A program made the position numbers and the translations under genes. Source: Shewanella marina JCM 15074 (GTDB taxonomy: Bacteria > Pseudomonadota > Gammaproteobacteria > Enterobacterales > Shewanellaceae). From it: a stretch of DNA of 64,000 nucleotides. Location of the stretch: assembly GCF_000614975.1 (NCBI RefSeq), contig NZ_BALM01000001.1, forward strand, positions 186,001-250,000. The letters run 5' to 3'. The notes below the pieces were generated by a model. The model had not been told where the DNA came from and searched no databases. It worked only from the letters and a program-made list of their open reading frames with translations. Below, piece by piece: positions 28,286 through 35,926 of the stretch (position 1 is the first letter of the stretch; every line of letters starts with the position of its first letter).

Positions 28286-28297
28286 GCTCTCCTTTTT
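28271..28297 (+). terminator. Terminator overlapping the hprA-like stop codon
   Basis: AAAAAGGAGAGC, loop TAA, GCTCTCCTTTTT: a 12-bp perfect stem. The TAA loop is the stop codon of the preceding gene. Confidence 0.88.
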
Positions 28298-28317
28298 AGT
28301 CGCTGTGTGCTAGCTGA

Positions 28318-28755
28318 TTATTCTTGTGGATCTAATTTACGTGGGAATTTGGCTAAGATTTTAATCAATGCCTTTTGTAATACTTCGCGTTGGGCAAGTG
28401 ATTGTGTTGGCCATTTTGCAAGGGTTAAGCTTCCACGCCATAGTAATACGCGGCTTGGATCATAAGCTTCAATAATAAAGTCTTGTTTACCGTTTTTAGG
28501 CGCTAAGCTATAGTTGACTAAGAAGTCTGGTACACGTTGATATTCGTTATAGCCTGCTTGGGTTAGTACACGACTTACTTGATAATCAATCGCTTGAGTG
28601 ACTTTAGTATCATCATTTATACCTGTTGGTACGATTAAGAAGTTAGTTAATTTGTCGATATGGTTAGCAGGGTTATAGTCTATCTGCGCCGTTGCTGCAA
28701 AGGCGGTAACACTGGAGCAAGATAATAAGATAATGAACAGTAGGCGTGACAACAT
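28318..28755 (-). CDS. Exported DUF4136-like protein
   Basis: 145 residues with a signal peptide (cleavage near AFA-AT, residue 20). The pattern of IDYNPANHIDKL, QVSRVLTQAGY, PDFLVNYSLAPK and ARDPSRVLLWRGSL-like residues resembles the DUF4136 family of small exported proteins, function unknown. No lipobox Cys at the cleavage site. Convergent with the hprA-like gene and divergent from the DUF1289 gene. Confidence 0.65.
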   Translation of the reverse strand: MLSRLLFIILLSCSSVTAFAATAQIDYNPANHIDKLTNFLIVPTGINDDTKVTQAIDYQVSRVLTQAGYNEYQRVPDFLVNYSLAPKNGKQDFIIEAYDPSRVLLWRGSLTLAKWPTQSLAQREVLQKALIKILAKFPRKLDPQE

Positions 28756-28869
28756 AATAAAAACTCATGCAATGAAAACGATATATGCTTTAACTTTGCG
28801 CCATAACGTACAGTATCGCAAGTCGCTGCTAGATTAACTTTGTTTAATACCTATTGGCTAAGAGGATAT

Positions 28870-29172
28870 ATGGAACAGTTAACCTTCTTCGATATTCCCA
28901 GTCCCTGTATTGGCGTATGCCAATCAGATAGCCGTGGTTATTGTAAGGGCTGTTTACGTAGCAGGGATGAACGTTTTCATTGGCAAAAACTAAGTGTTAT
29001 TCAAAAAGAGAATGTCATTCGTTTATGTCAGCAGCGACGTAAACGCCGTGCTGCTGCAATTAGGAAGGCACAGTTAGAACAAATTCAAGTTCAAAGACAG
29101 CAACAAAATACCGCTTTCGATTTTGATGCTAGCGATGATGATCTCGATTTAAGTGAGTTTAGTTTAGATTAA
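28870..29172 (+). CDS. DUF1289 small Cys-rich protein
   Basis: 100 residues. SPCIGVCQSDSRGYCKGCLRS near the N-terminus (in two parts, Cys about 13, 17, 25, 28) followed by ERFHW is the DUF1289 signature, a likely metal- or Fe-S-binding knuckle; the function is not established. A basic helix (QQRRKRRAAAIRKAQ) and an acidic C-terminus follow. AAGAGGA upstream supports the start at 28870. Its last four bases overlap the end of the convergent histidine kinase gene. Confidence 0.8.
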   Translation: MEQLTFFDIPSPCIGVCQSDSRGYCKGCLRSRDERFHWQKLSVIQKENVIRLCQQRRKRRAAAIRKAQLEQIQVQRQQQNTAFDFDASDDDLDLSEFSLD

Positions 29173-30428
29173 TCTTTTTTAGGCCAGTATAGGGTAAAGT
29201 TTGTTTCACCCGCTCGGCTTGTAAGACGAACCTCACCATGATGGCGCTGCATAATACGTTTGATAATAGCCAAACCTAAACCATGACCTTTATTGCCATT
29301 TTGTGCAGATTGACTACGGTAAAAGGGAACAAAGACTTTATCTTGTTCATCAACAGGGATACCTTCACCATCATCAATGACTTCAATAAAGCGCTGTTCT
29401 GCATCTTCTCCAACATGAACTTTAATTTGATGCTGGGCAAATCGCTGAGCATTGGTAATTAAGTTCTGCAATGCGCGTTCAATCATTGGTGCTTCACCTT
29501 GTTGCATAATATCTGGATTATCAACAATTAGCTCAATAGGCACACTTTGATGCTGTTGCAGCTTAGCAACAGTATGGCTTGCGATTTCACTTAAATTACA
29601 TGGTGCAGCATTATGCAATGGCGATGATTCTAAGCTAGCGTAGCTTAGTAATTCTTGCAGCAAGGTTTCCATCTCTTTGATATCAATTTGCATATCATCC
29701 ATGATTTGATCGCGACGTTCACTATCTGCTTCCGGCTTACAATACATCGGCAGTAATGCCAGTGCGAACTTAAGACGTGCCAGTGGCGTTCTAATCTCAT
29801 GCGATACTGCATTGGAAAGATGGCGTTGGTTCTCGATAAGAGAGCTGATATGACGCGACATTTCATTAAATGTCATCGCTAATGGTTTTACTTGAGAGCT
29901 ATTAGCTAACTCAATCTGAGTGTCCCATTTGGCTTGCCCAAGTGCTTGGGTAGCATGACGTAAGGTGCGTAAATCTCGTGATAACGGCCATACCCAAATC
30001 ATCGCGACCATGGCTAATGATAGGTAGAAAAACAGCGTAAGCACACTGCGTAAACCTGCATAAGGGTCAATGATTTGTGGGCCTGCGACTAATACTTGAT
30101 CGCCAACTTTAATAAATTGTAGTTGATGACTATCGTCCGTCGTAGTAGTGAAAACCTTGTTAGGCATCAAGGTTTCACCAGGCGGAAGCGCAATCTCATT
30201 AGTGGCGTACACATGCAAAGGTAGAGCCGGATCTTTGTTGATCTTGTCTAAATAAATTTGCCTTTGCGGCTCAGGTATTTGAGTTAATAACTGTGCCAGT
30301 GCAACAAACGGAGCATCAATAACTGGACTGTCATCAACACTTTTTTGCCAAATACTATCTAAAGTCCAACCTATGCCTAACAAACTTAGGCTGAGCAACA
30401 GATATAAGCTAATAAAAAGACGCTTCAC
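29169..30428 (-). CDS. RstB-like sensor histidine kinase
   Basis: 419 residues, inner membrane. Two transmembrane segments (about 5-24 and 130-150) flank a periplasmic sensor domain; then a HAMP-like linker, the phosphoacceptor H-box AVSHEIRTPLARLKFAL (His about 210), N-box NLITNAQRF, G1 DDGEGIP and G2 GHGLGLAIIKR. Architecture and partner match the RstB family. Last gene of the mipA-DUF3019-regulator-kinase run, 15 bases after the regulator. The signal is unknown; envelope stress or cationic peptides would fit the neighbours, as inference. Confidence 0.88.
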   Translation of the reverse strand: MKRLFISLYLLLSLSLLGIGWTLDSIWQKSVDDSPVIDAPFVALAQLLTQIPEPQRQIYLDKINKDPALPLHVYATNEIALPPGETLMPNKVFTTTTDDSHQLQFIKVGDQVLVAGPQIIDPYAGLRSVLTLFFYLSLAMVAMIWVWPLSRDLRTLRHATQALGQAKWDTQIELANSSQVKPLAMTFNEMSRHISSLIENQRHLSNAVSHEIRTPLARLKFALALLPMYCKPEADSERRDQIMDDMQIDIKEMETLLQELLSYASLESSPLHNAAPCNLSEIASHTVAKLQQHQSVPIELIVDNPDIMQQGEAPMIERALQNLITNAQRFAQHQIKVHVGEDAEQRFIEVIDDGEGIPVDEQDKVFVPFYRSQSAQNGNKGHGLGLAIIKRIMQRHHGEVRLTSRAGETNFTLYWPKKD

Positions 30429-30443
30429 ACTCTAACCTTAGAA

Positions 30444-31157
30444 TTAGTTATTCCAAGCTTCTGGAGCAAATAAGTAACCTTGACCCCAAACTGTTTTAAT
30501 TCTGAACGGTGTTTCGATGTTGTCACCTAATTTCTTTCTTAGGCGCGAAATACGAACGTCGATCTTTCTGTCTTTACCATCAAAATCAATATTAAGTAGG
30601 TATTGATAAATAAATTGACGACTAAGTACTTGGCCAGCTTGCGAAGCAAGTAACCAAAGTAGCTCAAATTCATGGCTTGTTAGGTCAACTTCTTTTTCAC
30701 CAAGACGAATAGTTTGACTATGCGGATCGATGCTTAATTTACCAAAGCATAAACAATGTGATTCTGCTTTTGGTGGCTGAGTATGACGACGTAATAGGTT
30801 GTTAATACGTGCAACCAATAATGCTGGGTCAACAGGCTTAACAATATAATCATCAGCACCTAGTTCAAGACCTTTAATTTGGTCTTCATTTGAACCTAAT
30901 GCACTCATTAATAGGATTGGACCGTGGAAATAATCGGGTAACTTTTCACATAAAGTTAAGCCATCCATTCCAGGCAACATAATATCCAGTAAGATAATAT
31001 CAGGCTTGTAGTTGATCAGACGAGTTAACACTGTGTCACCACGGCGTTCGACCTCTACATGCATACCATTAGACTTTAAGAAGTCTACAATCAGATTCGC
31101 TAGACGAATATCATCTTCAACCAATAATACTCTATGGGTCTCTTGCGGGTTGGTCAT
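30444..31157 (-). CDS. RstA-like OmpR-family response regulator
   Basis: 237 residues. Receiver domain with acidic pair VEDD, phosphoacceptor Asp in PDIILLDIMLPGMDG (about residue 56) and conserved Lys in DDYIVKPVDP; C-terminal winged-helix DNA-binding domain with HEFELLWLLAS and RISRLRKKLGD. The start at 31157 has GGAG 9 bases upstream and its A is shared with the upstream TAA stop (TAATG), so translation is coupled to the DUF3019 gene. Likely regulates its own operon. Confidence 0.9.
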   Translation of the reverse strand: MTNPQETHRVLLVEDDIRLANLIVDFLKSNGMHVEVERRGDTVLTRLINYKPDIILLDIMLPGMDGLTLCEKLPDYFHGPILLMSALGSNEDQIKGLELGADDYIVKPVDPALLVARINNLLRRHTQPPKAESHCLCFGKLSIDPHSQTIRLGEKEVDLTSHEFELLWLLASQAGQVLSRQFIYQYLLNIDFDGKDRKIDVRISRLRKKLGDNIETPFRIKTVWGQGYLFAPEAWNN

Positions 31158-31588
31158 TAGAATAAACTCCACGGGTTTCGATAGCGCCGGCGGACTTGAG
31201 GCTCTGTTACAGAAGTTACCTTGAGTATTGCATTTGCCAGCGGTTGGTTATTTGTTTTACTAAGCAAAGTAAAGTCAACATTCTTATTAGTGGTGACGGC
31301 TACTTTTAATGAGTTGTTCGTGAGATCAGTGCTACACCAGCGAGGTATATCAGGACTACTTGACTCGATACAAATTAGACTTGGCTTAGGTAGCTGCCAT
31401 GTTAGTGTAATTTCAAGCTGACAGCTATCTTTTGTGGACGAGGTTATACAAAATTTTGGTGTTAATTGTAACTGGGTCTCACTATTTGGCAGATTTTCGG
31501 CTGCCCAAACGTTAGATATGAAAAAAGCACAGCAAGATAGAATGCATGCTATTGGGGGAATAATTCTTCTTAAAAGCATCACCTGCAT
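31157..31588 (-). CDS. DUF3019 exported protein
   Basis: 143 residues with a signal peptide (cleavage near WAAE, about residue 30) and five Cys in the mature part (two pairs likely disulfide-bonded: FCITSSTKDSCQLE and LICIESS / RWCSTDL). This fits DUF3019, a family found beside RstAB-like systems in Shewanella and relatives. Start and stop both overlap their neighbours by one base in TAATG junctions, so mipA, this gene and the regulator are tightly coupled. The role is unknown; a periplasmic modulator of the kinase is inference. Confidence 0.75.
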   Translation of the reverse strand: MQVMLLRRIIPPIACILSCCAFFISNVWAAENLPNSETQLQLTPKFCITSSTKDSCQLEITLTWQLPKPSLICIESSSPDIPRWCSTDLTNNSLKVAVTTNKNVDFTLLSKTNNQPLANAILKVTSVTEPQVRRRYRNPWSLF

Positions 31589-32430
31589 TAAAACCTATAG
31601 AGTGCGCCGATAAAGTAGGTAGTGGTGTATTCCTCATTAATTAAAGGACTTGCCACAATTGATTCTGCTAGTTTGGTATAGCGAACAGCGCCAAGTATAT
31701 CAAAATTTGTATCAAATCGGTATCGTGTTGTGAGCTCAATCCAGCGATTGAATCCGGACTTTTGTTGATAAGTTTGATGAATGTTCAAATTTTCGTCGGC
31801 ACGAAAGCCGTAATAGTAATTAATTAGTCTTTTACTTTTCCAAGTACTGGCTAATGCAAGATCAATAACGATATTGTTAAGTTGCCAATGTTGGCGCCAT
31901 TTTAATTCAGCTTGGCTACCATTATGGACATTAAATAAGTCGTGGTGAAAACTCGCTTTAATTTGACCAAAATCAGTATAAAAATAGTTGTCAATACCAC
32001 CTAGATAAGTAAAGTCACGATTTTGTCTTTGTTTTACTAATTGTAATTCATCGGGATCAGATATTGTTAATGGTTGCCCTAAATGAATAAAAATATTAAC
32101 GGGATCCCATCGTTCAAACCAAGATCGGTCAGCAGTATATAGGGTCGTTAAATTGGCACTGTAATGGGTTTGGTCGGTCAGGGTATAACCCCAATTACCA
32201 TTATCAAAAAACCAGCTTTCAGCGTAATAAGCAATATTAGGGATTAGGTATAAATCCATATCGTCATATGCTGCTACGGGATTTTGTCTTTGACCCCAGC
32301 CTGCGGCTAAGGCTATTTGCCATTGGTTCATCAAAATACAATCATCATCGGCATTACAATGCTGTTTTGCATGAGCAGGCCACGCAGTGGCAATAATCGG
32401 TAACAGTGTTAATGATATCTTTTTATACAT
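31588..32430 (-). CDS. MipA/OmpV-family outer-membrane protein
   Basis: 280 residues: signal peptide (cleavage near AHA-K, residue 22), then alternating beta strands (DMDLYLIPNIAYYAESWFF in parts, GYTLTDQTHYSAN, FIGALYRF) with a C-terminal Phe, as in MipA/OmpV barrels. MipA in E. coli scaffolds murein enzymes; OmpV-type proteins in other species act as porin or adhesin. Two Cys near the mature N-terminus (HCNADDDC). First gene of the four-gene run with the two-component system, so probably both target and member of that regulon. Confidence 0.82.
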   Translation of the reverse strand: MYKKISLTLLPIIATAWPAHAKQHCNADDDCILMNQWQIALAAGWGQRQNPVAAYDDMDLYLIPNIAYYAESWFFDNGNWGYTLTDQTHYSANLTTLYTADRSWFERWDPVNIFIHLGQPLTISDPDELQLVKQRQNRDFTYLGGIDNYFYTDFGQIKASFHHDLFNVHNGSQAELKWRQHWQLNNIVIDLALASTWKSKRLINYYYGFRADENLNIHQTYQQKSGFNRWIELTTRYRFDTNFDILGAVRYTKLAESIVASPLINEEYTTTYFIGALYRF

Positions 32431-32500
32431 AATGGCATTTAAATACTGATGATAATGTAGTCAGTTTATCATGCATTTTCATGGATGAAACAAGCCGGTA

Positions 32501-33220
32501 TCACTTGTTACTAATTGTTACCTTTGCTTTTAAGAATAACAGGTAAGCAATACAACTGACCCACCAACTAATCGCCAGTGTCCATAATCCGTGGCTAGCA
32601 AAATGTGCTCCGCGCGTTTGTTGATCAATATCTAAGCTAAACCCGAATAGCAAAATGGCGGATAATGCCCAGTATTGCCATTTAGGCCAATAAAGACGGC
32701 AGATAAAAAATATTCCAATCCAGCCATAGCCACTGGTGGCATGGCCACCAGGAAAACATTGTCCCGGTTTGACATTGGCTGGTAACGCCGAAAAAGTATC
32801 GACATAAGGTTGTAAACCACCATAACGGATGAGATCCCATGGACAATTGACATGGGTTACCTTCTTTAAAATACCGACAATAATGGTGGTGATTAACATG
32901 GTCAGTAATAGGTAGATGAGTCCTGTTCTTGCTGCTTTTAGTCTATTGATTTTAAAGCTGGCAATGATAGTAAATAGTAGCAATATCGCAAAAGCCACAA
33001 CAATATCATGTATCAAATCATGCATTATATGGCGAGTGAACCAAGCATCACGTAGCGGCCAACCTGAGGTTGCTCCTTCTAATTGATACAACCAATCTGC
33101 AAAATATAAGTCGAGCTGAAAATGCTCAAACATAAACATTAGAATAAAAAACAGTAAGCTGGGGATGAGTAATAATTGAGTTAATTCGTTGCGGTGGGCT
33201 TGCTTTACGGATGATATCAT
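32501..33220 (-). CDS. PAP2-family membrane phosphatase
   Basis: 239 residues with about six transmembrane helices. PAP2 motifs in order: KKVTHVNCPWDL (about 121-132; Cys where the classic K-x6-R-P motif has Arg), FPGGHATSG (about 157-165, catalytic His) and TRGAHFASHGLWT (about 205-217, nucleophile His). The CPWDL and RGAHFxSH forms mark a distinct PAP2 subfamily. It probably dephosphorylates a lipid such as a lipid A or undecaprenyl phosphate. Same strand, 70 bases upstream of mipA, so possibly the operon's first gene. Confidence 0.8.
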   Translation of the reverse strand: MISSVKQAHRNELTQLLLIPSLLFFILMFMFEHFQLDLYFADWLYQLEGATSGWPLRDAWFTRHIMHDLIHDIVVAFAILLLFTIIASFKINRLKAARTGLIYLLLTMLITTIIVGILKKVTHVNCPWDLIRYGGLQPYVDTFSALPANVKPGQCFPGGHATSGYGWIGIFFICRLYWPKWQYWALSAILLFGFSLDIDQQTRGAHFASHGLWTLAISWWVSCIAYLLFLKAKVTISNK

Positions 33221-33387
33221 TCAAATGTTCTATATATGTTGTTCCCAGAATAGATACTAGCAGAGCCCATGTGAATTAGATATACAGTTTGTTACATATG
33301 TAAGGTAGGGGAGATACAAAATGGATGGCTTAACTCATTTTGTATTTGGGGATATAGGTGGGTATTTAGCGTATGCAGAGATATGGG

Positions 33388-33807
33388 CTATTGGTATTGA
33401 TTTCGTTGTGCTGGAATGTCCGTTAGATATTGCACAAACTCAACTTCAATTCCATCAGGATCGGTAAAATAGATATTACGCTTATAAGTTTCATTAGCAC
33501 CGTCATTACTTACCGTAAATCCAGCTTGGGTCAAACGCTGCGTTATGCCATCAATATCGTCAACAACAAAAGCAAAATGAGCGACCCCAGCTTGATGTCC
33601 TTTGATGTCTCTTACCGGACTATCGGCATCATCATTGAGTGTTAAGTATTGATAATCATCGCCTAAATGGAGCCAATTTCTGGCTTTACCATACCAACTG
33701 CCTTTACCACCACCACGAATGTTCCAATGAGGGAAGGCGGCTTGATAAAATTTAACGCTACTATCGATATCGTTTACAACGAGATTTAAGTGTTCTAAAT
33801 GAAACAT
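33388..33807 (-). CDS. VOC-family (glyoxalase-like) protein
   Basis: 139 residues forming the paired beta-alpha-beta-beta-beta modules of the vicinal oxygen chelate superfamily. Putative metal ligands: His in LEHLNLVV, His in VAHFAFVV and Glu in GIEVEFVQY. Substrate unknown (isomerase, dioxygenase or resistance type). AAGGAG 8 bases upstream fixes the start at 33807; an in-frame ATG at 33828 would overlap the previous gene. It follows the FMN reductase by 10 bases, so the two form an operon. Confidence 0.82.
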   Translation of the reverse strand: MFHLEHLNLVVNDIDSSVKFYQAAFPHWNIRGGGKGSWYGKARNWLHLGDDYQYLTLNDDADSPVRDIKGHQAGVAHFAFVVDDIDGITQRLTQAGFTVSNDGANETYKRNIYFTDPDGIEVEFVQYLTDIPAQRNQYQ

Positions 33808-33817
33808 TGTAGGCTCC

Positions 33818-34408
33818 TTACATACCATAACGGTATTGTGTAGTTGGGGTGATGTTTTGTCTTAGTTGAATTAAGGCTTGGCTATAGTGAGAAAGCATAT
33901 TCAAACTGTAGTGAATTCGTTGCCTTATAGATTGGTCATGATGATTAGCTTGATTAATTTTGTGATTGAGTCGTGTTTCGACGTGACGAATAATTAAATA
34001 ATCAGGTATTGCCACCATCTTATTGTTTTTAAATGCAGACATGAGTAGTTCACTAATGGGATAGGCACCGCTTATGCCGCTGACGACTGATACCAGTAGT
34101 ACTGGTTTATGACCTGTTAATTCACTTTCACACATCATCAGTAAATTTTTGAGCAGCGGCGTGGCCATCCCGCTCCACTCAGGGGTAATCAACACATAAG
34201 CATCCGCTTGTTGTAATAAGCTTGAAATGTAGGGCCAGAGTTTTCCTTTACTCGTTTCACTATCACCATCCCACCAAGGTAAATCATATTGGTTTAATTG
34301 CAGATGATTAATCTGTTGAAACATAGTGGCTTGCTCAGTCATATATTGTCCGACTTTTAAGCTTTGTGACGGTGTTCGATGACTACTACTGATAACAAGT
34401 AATTTCAT
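33818..34408 (-). CDS. NADPH-dependent FMN reductase-like flavoprotein
   Basis: 196 residues, flavodoxin fold: MKLLVISSSHRTPSQSLKVG at the FMN phosphate loop, ITPEWSGMATPLLKNLL around the isoalloxazine site and VSVVSGISGAYP. Members reduce FMN, azo dyes, quinones or chromate; the substrate is not readable. First gene of a two-gene unit with the VOC protein, divergent from a Cys-rich regulator across a repeat-rich operator. Confidence 0.82.
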   Translation of the reverse strand: MKLLVISSSHRTPSQSLKVGQYMTEQATMFQQINHLQLNQYDLPWWDGDSETSKGKLWPYISSLLQQADAYVLITPEWSGMATPLLKNLLMMCESELTGHKPVLLVSVVSGISGAYPISELLMSAFKNNKMVAIPDYLIIRHVETRLNHKINQANHHDQSIRQRIHYSLNMLSHYSQALIQLRQNITPTTQYRYGM

Positions 34409-34435
34409 GTCGCTCCCAATTAAATAAATAAAAAT

Positions 34436-34512
34436 GTTTACTTAATGTTAAGTAAAGTAAAATGTTTATTTAAATAAGTCAATACTTATATAAATGAAAA
34501 AGTTTACTTATT
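34436..34512. promoter_or_regulatory. Repeated operator between the FMN reductase and SufR-like regulator
   Basis: TTTACTTAA (34437-34445), TG, TTAAGTAAA (34448-34456) is a perfect 9-bp inverted repeat. The half-site GTTTA[C/T]TTA recurs at 34464 (within TTATTTAAATAA, itself a palindrome) and at 34502. Three similar half-sites in 77 bases of a 141-base divergent promoter suggest cooperative binding of the adjacent regulator. Confidence 0.6.
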
Positions 34513-34549
34513 AGTGGGGAGCTTTGATAATGTGTCATAGGAGGGCGCG

Positions 34550-35170
34550 ATGAAAACCAATAATAAGATTTTAAATCTACTCAAAACCGAAGGTGAGATG
34601 AGCGCAAAAATGTTGGCGCAGGCACTGACCTTAACAACGATGGGTGTCAGGCAGCATATGCTGTCATTGGAACAATCGGGGGAGGTTGATTTTAGAGACC
34701 AAAAAGCCCTGCGTGGTCGTCCAACGCGTTACTGGTTTTTAACTGAAAAAAGTGAGCACCATTTTGGTGACCGCCATAGCGAATTGACGTTGCAGTTAAT
34801 TGAATCGGTTAAGCAAGTGTTTGGTGACTCAGGCTTAGATAAGCTTATTGAGAGCCGTGAGCTGAGTATGTTTAAAGAGTATCAGCAGCAATTAGCAGTC
34901 TGTTGTGATCTGCAAACTAAATTAACTAAGTTGGCGCAAATTCGCACAGATGAAGGTTATATGGCTCAGGTGGTTATCGCTGAGCAAAACTTATTGTTAA
35001 TCGAAAATCATTGTCCCATTTGTAGCGCCGCCAAAGTATGTCAAAGTTTTTGTCGATCAGAGTTAGATATCTTTCAGCAACTATTTATTGAACAGGCGAG
35101 AGTGAGTCGAGTTGAGCATATTGTTGAGGGGGCTCGCCGCTGTTGTTATTTATTTGAGCCATTAGAGTAG
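34550..35170 (+). CDS. SufR-like winged-helix regulator with Cys cluster
   Basis: 206 residues. N-terminal helix-turn-helix (SAKMLAQALTLTTMGVRQHMLSLEQSG, in parts, about 18-45) and wing RGRPTRYWFLT. The C-terminal domain carries NHCPICSAAKVCQSFCRSEL (Cys about 156, 159, 165, 169) and GARRCCY, the pattern of COG2345/SufR-type regulators that bind an Fe-S cluster. It probably senses redox or iron-sulfur status and controls the divergent FMN reductase/VOC operon. The pseudouridine synthase gene follows after 5 bases. The strong GGAGG ribosome site is 8 bases upstream. Confidence 0.82.
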   Translation: MKTNNKILNLLKTEGEMSAKMLAQALTLTTMGVRQHMLSLEQSGEVDFRDQKALRGRPTRYWFLTEKSEHHFGDRHSELTLQLIESVKQVFGDSGLDKLIESRELSMFKEYQQQLAVCCDLQTKLTKLAQIRTDEGYMAQVVIAEQNLLLIENHCPICSAAKVCQSFCRSELDIFQQLFIEQARVSRVEHIVEGARRCCYLFEPLE

Positions 35171-35175
35171 AACAG

Positions 35176-35886
35176 ATGCAATCAAAACGCGCGCGATTAG
35201 ATCGCTTTATCAGTGTTCGAACCGGTATTAATAAGAAAAATATCAGATTATTGTTAGCACAAGGTCGAGTCACTGTTGATGGGGTTATTGCTCGAGATAT
35301 CGATTTACAGGTTAATGAGTTTAGTCATGTAGTATTTGATGATCAGGTATTACAGCAAAATCAACCTATTTATATGATGCTCAATAAGCCTGTCGGTGTG
35401 GTAAGTGCCACTGTGGATGATAAACATCAAACAGTGATAGATTTATTGCAGCACCCGCAAAAGACAGAGCTTCATCTTGTTGGCCGACTCGATTTAAACA
35501 CTTCGGGATTGGTGTTGCTGACCAATGATGGCCGTTGGTCAACAAAGCTTATGGAACCTGAGTATAAAGTCAGTAAGTATTATCGGGTAACCTTGGCTAA
35601 GCCACTAACTGAAGACTATATCGAGGCTTTTGCGAAAGGGTTTTATTTTGATTATGAAGGCATTACCACCCAGCCTGCGGTATTACGTATTCTCAGTGAT
35701 TATGTAGCTGAAGTTGAACTTACAGAAGGACGTTATCATCAAATAAAACGCATGTTTGGTCGTTTCCAAAATCAAGTGATGGCGCTGCATCGTTATCAGA
35801 TTGGAGGGTTAGCCTTAGATGCAAGTTTGGCTGTAGGGCAAAGTCGATTATTAACAGAACAAGAGAAGTTATTATTAATTAAATAA
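35176..35886 (+). CDS. RsuA-family pseudouridine synthase
   Basis: 236 residues. N-terminal S4 RNA-binding domain (RARLDRFISVRTGINKKNIR in parts, LLAQGRVTVDG), then the catalytic domain with GRLDLNTSGLVLLTNDG (about 103-119, nucleophile Asp in RLD) and EGRYHQIKRMFG. E. coli RsuA, which makes pseudouridine 516 in 16S rRNA, has the same length and layout, so rsuA is likely, but RluE/F relatives are not excluded. Starts 5 bases after the regulator gene and probably shares its promoter. Confidence 0.85.
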   Translation: MQSKRARLDRFISVRTGINKKNIRLLLAQGRVTVDGVIARDIDLQVNEFSHVVFDDQVLQQNQPIYMMLNKPVGVVSATVDDKHQTVIDLLQHPQKTELHLVGRLDLNTSGLVLLTNDGRWSTKLMEPEYKVSKYYRVTLAKPLTEDYIEAFAKGFYFDYEGITTQPAVLRILSDYVAEVELTEGRYHQIKRMFGRFQNQVMALHRYQIGGLALDASLAVGQSRLLTEQEKLLLIK

Positions 35887-35890
35887 AGTG

Positions 35891-35914
35891 TAAGGGAGGC
35901 GAATGCCTCCCTTA
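35891..35914. terminator. Hairpin between convergent rsuA-like and POT genes
   Basis: TAAGGGAGGC, loop GAAT, GCCTCCCTTA: a 10-bp perfect stem lacking a long T-run on either side. Probable shared terminator. Confidence 0.6.
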
Positions 35915-35926
35915 GCGTAGATAGGG

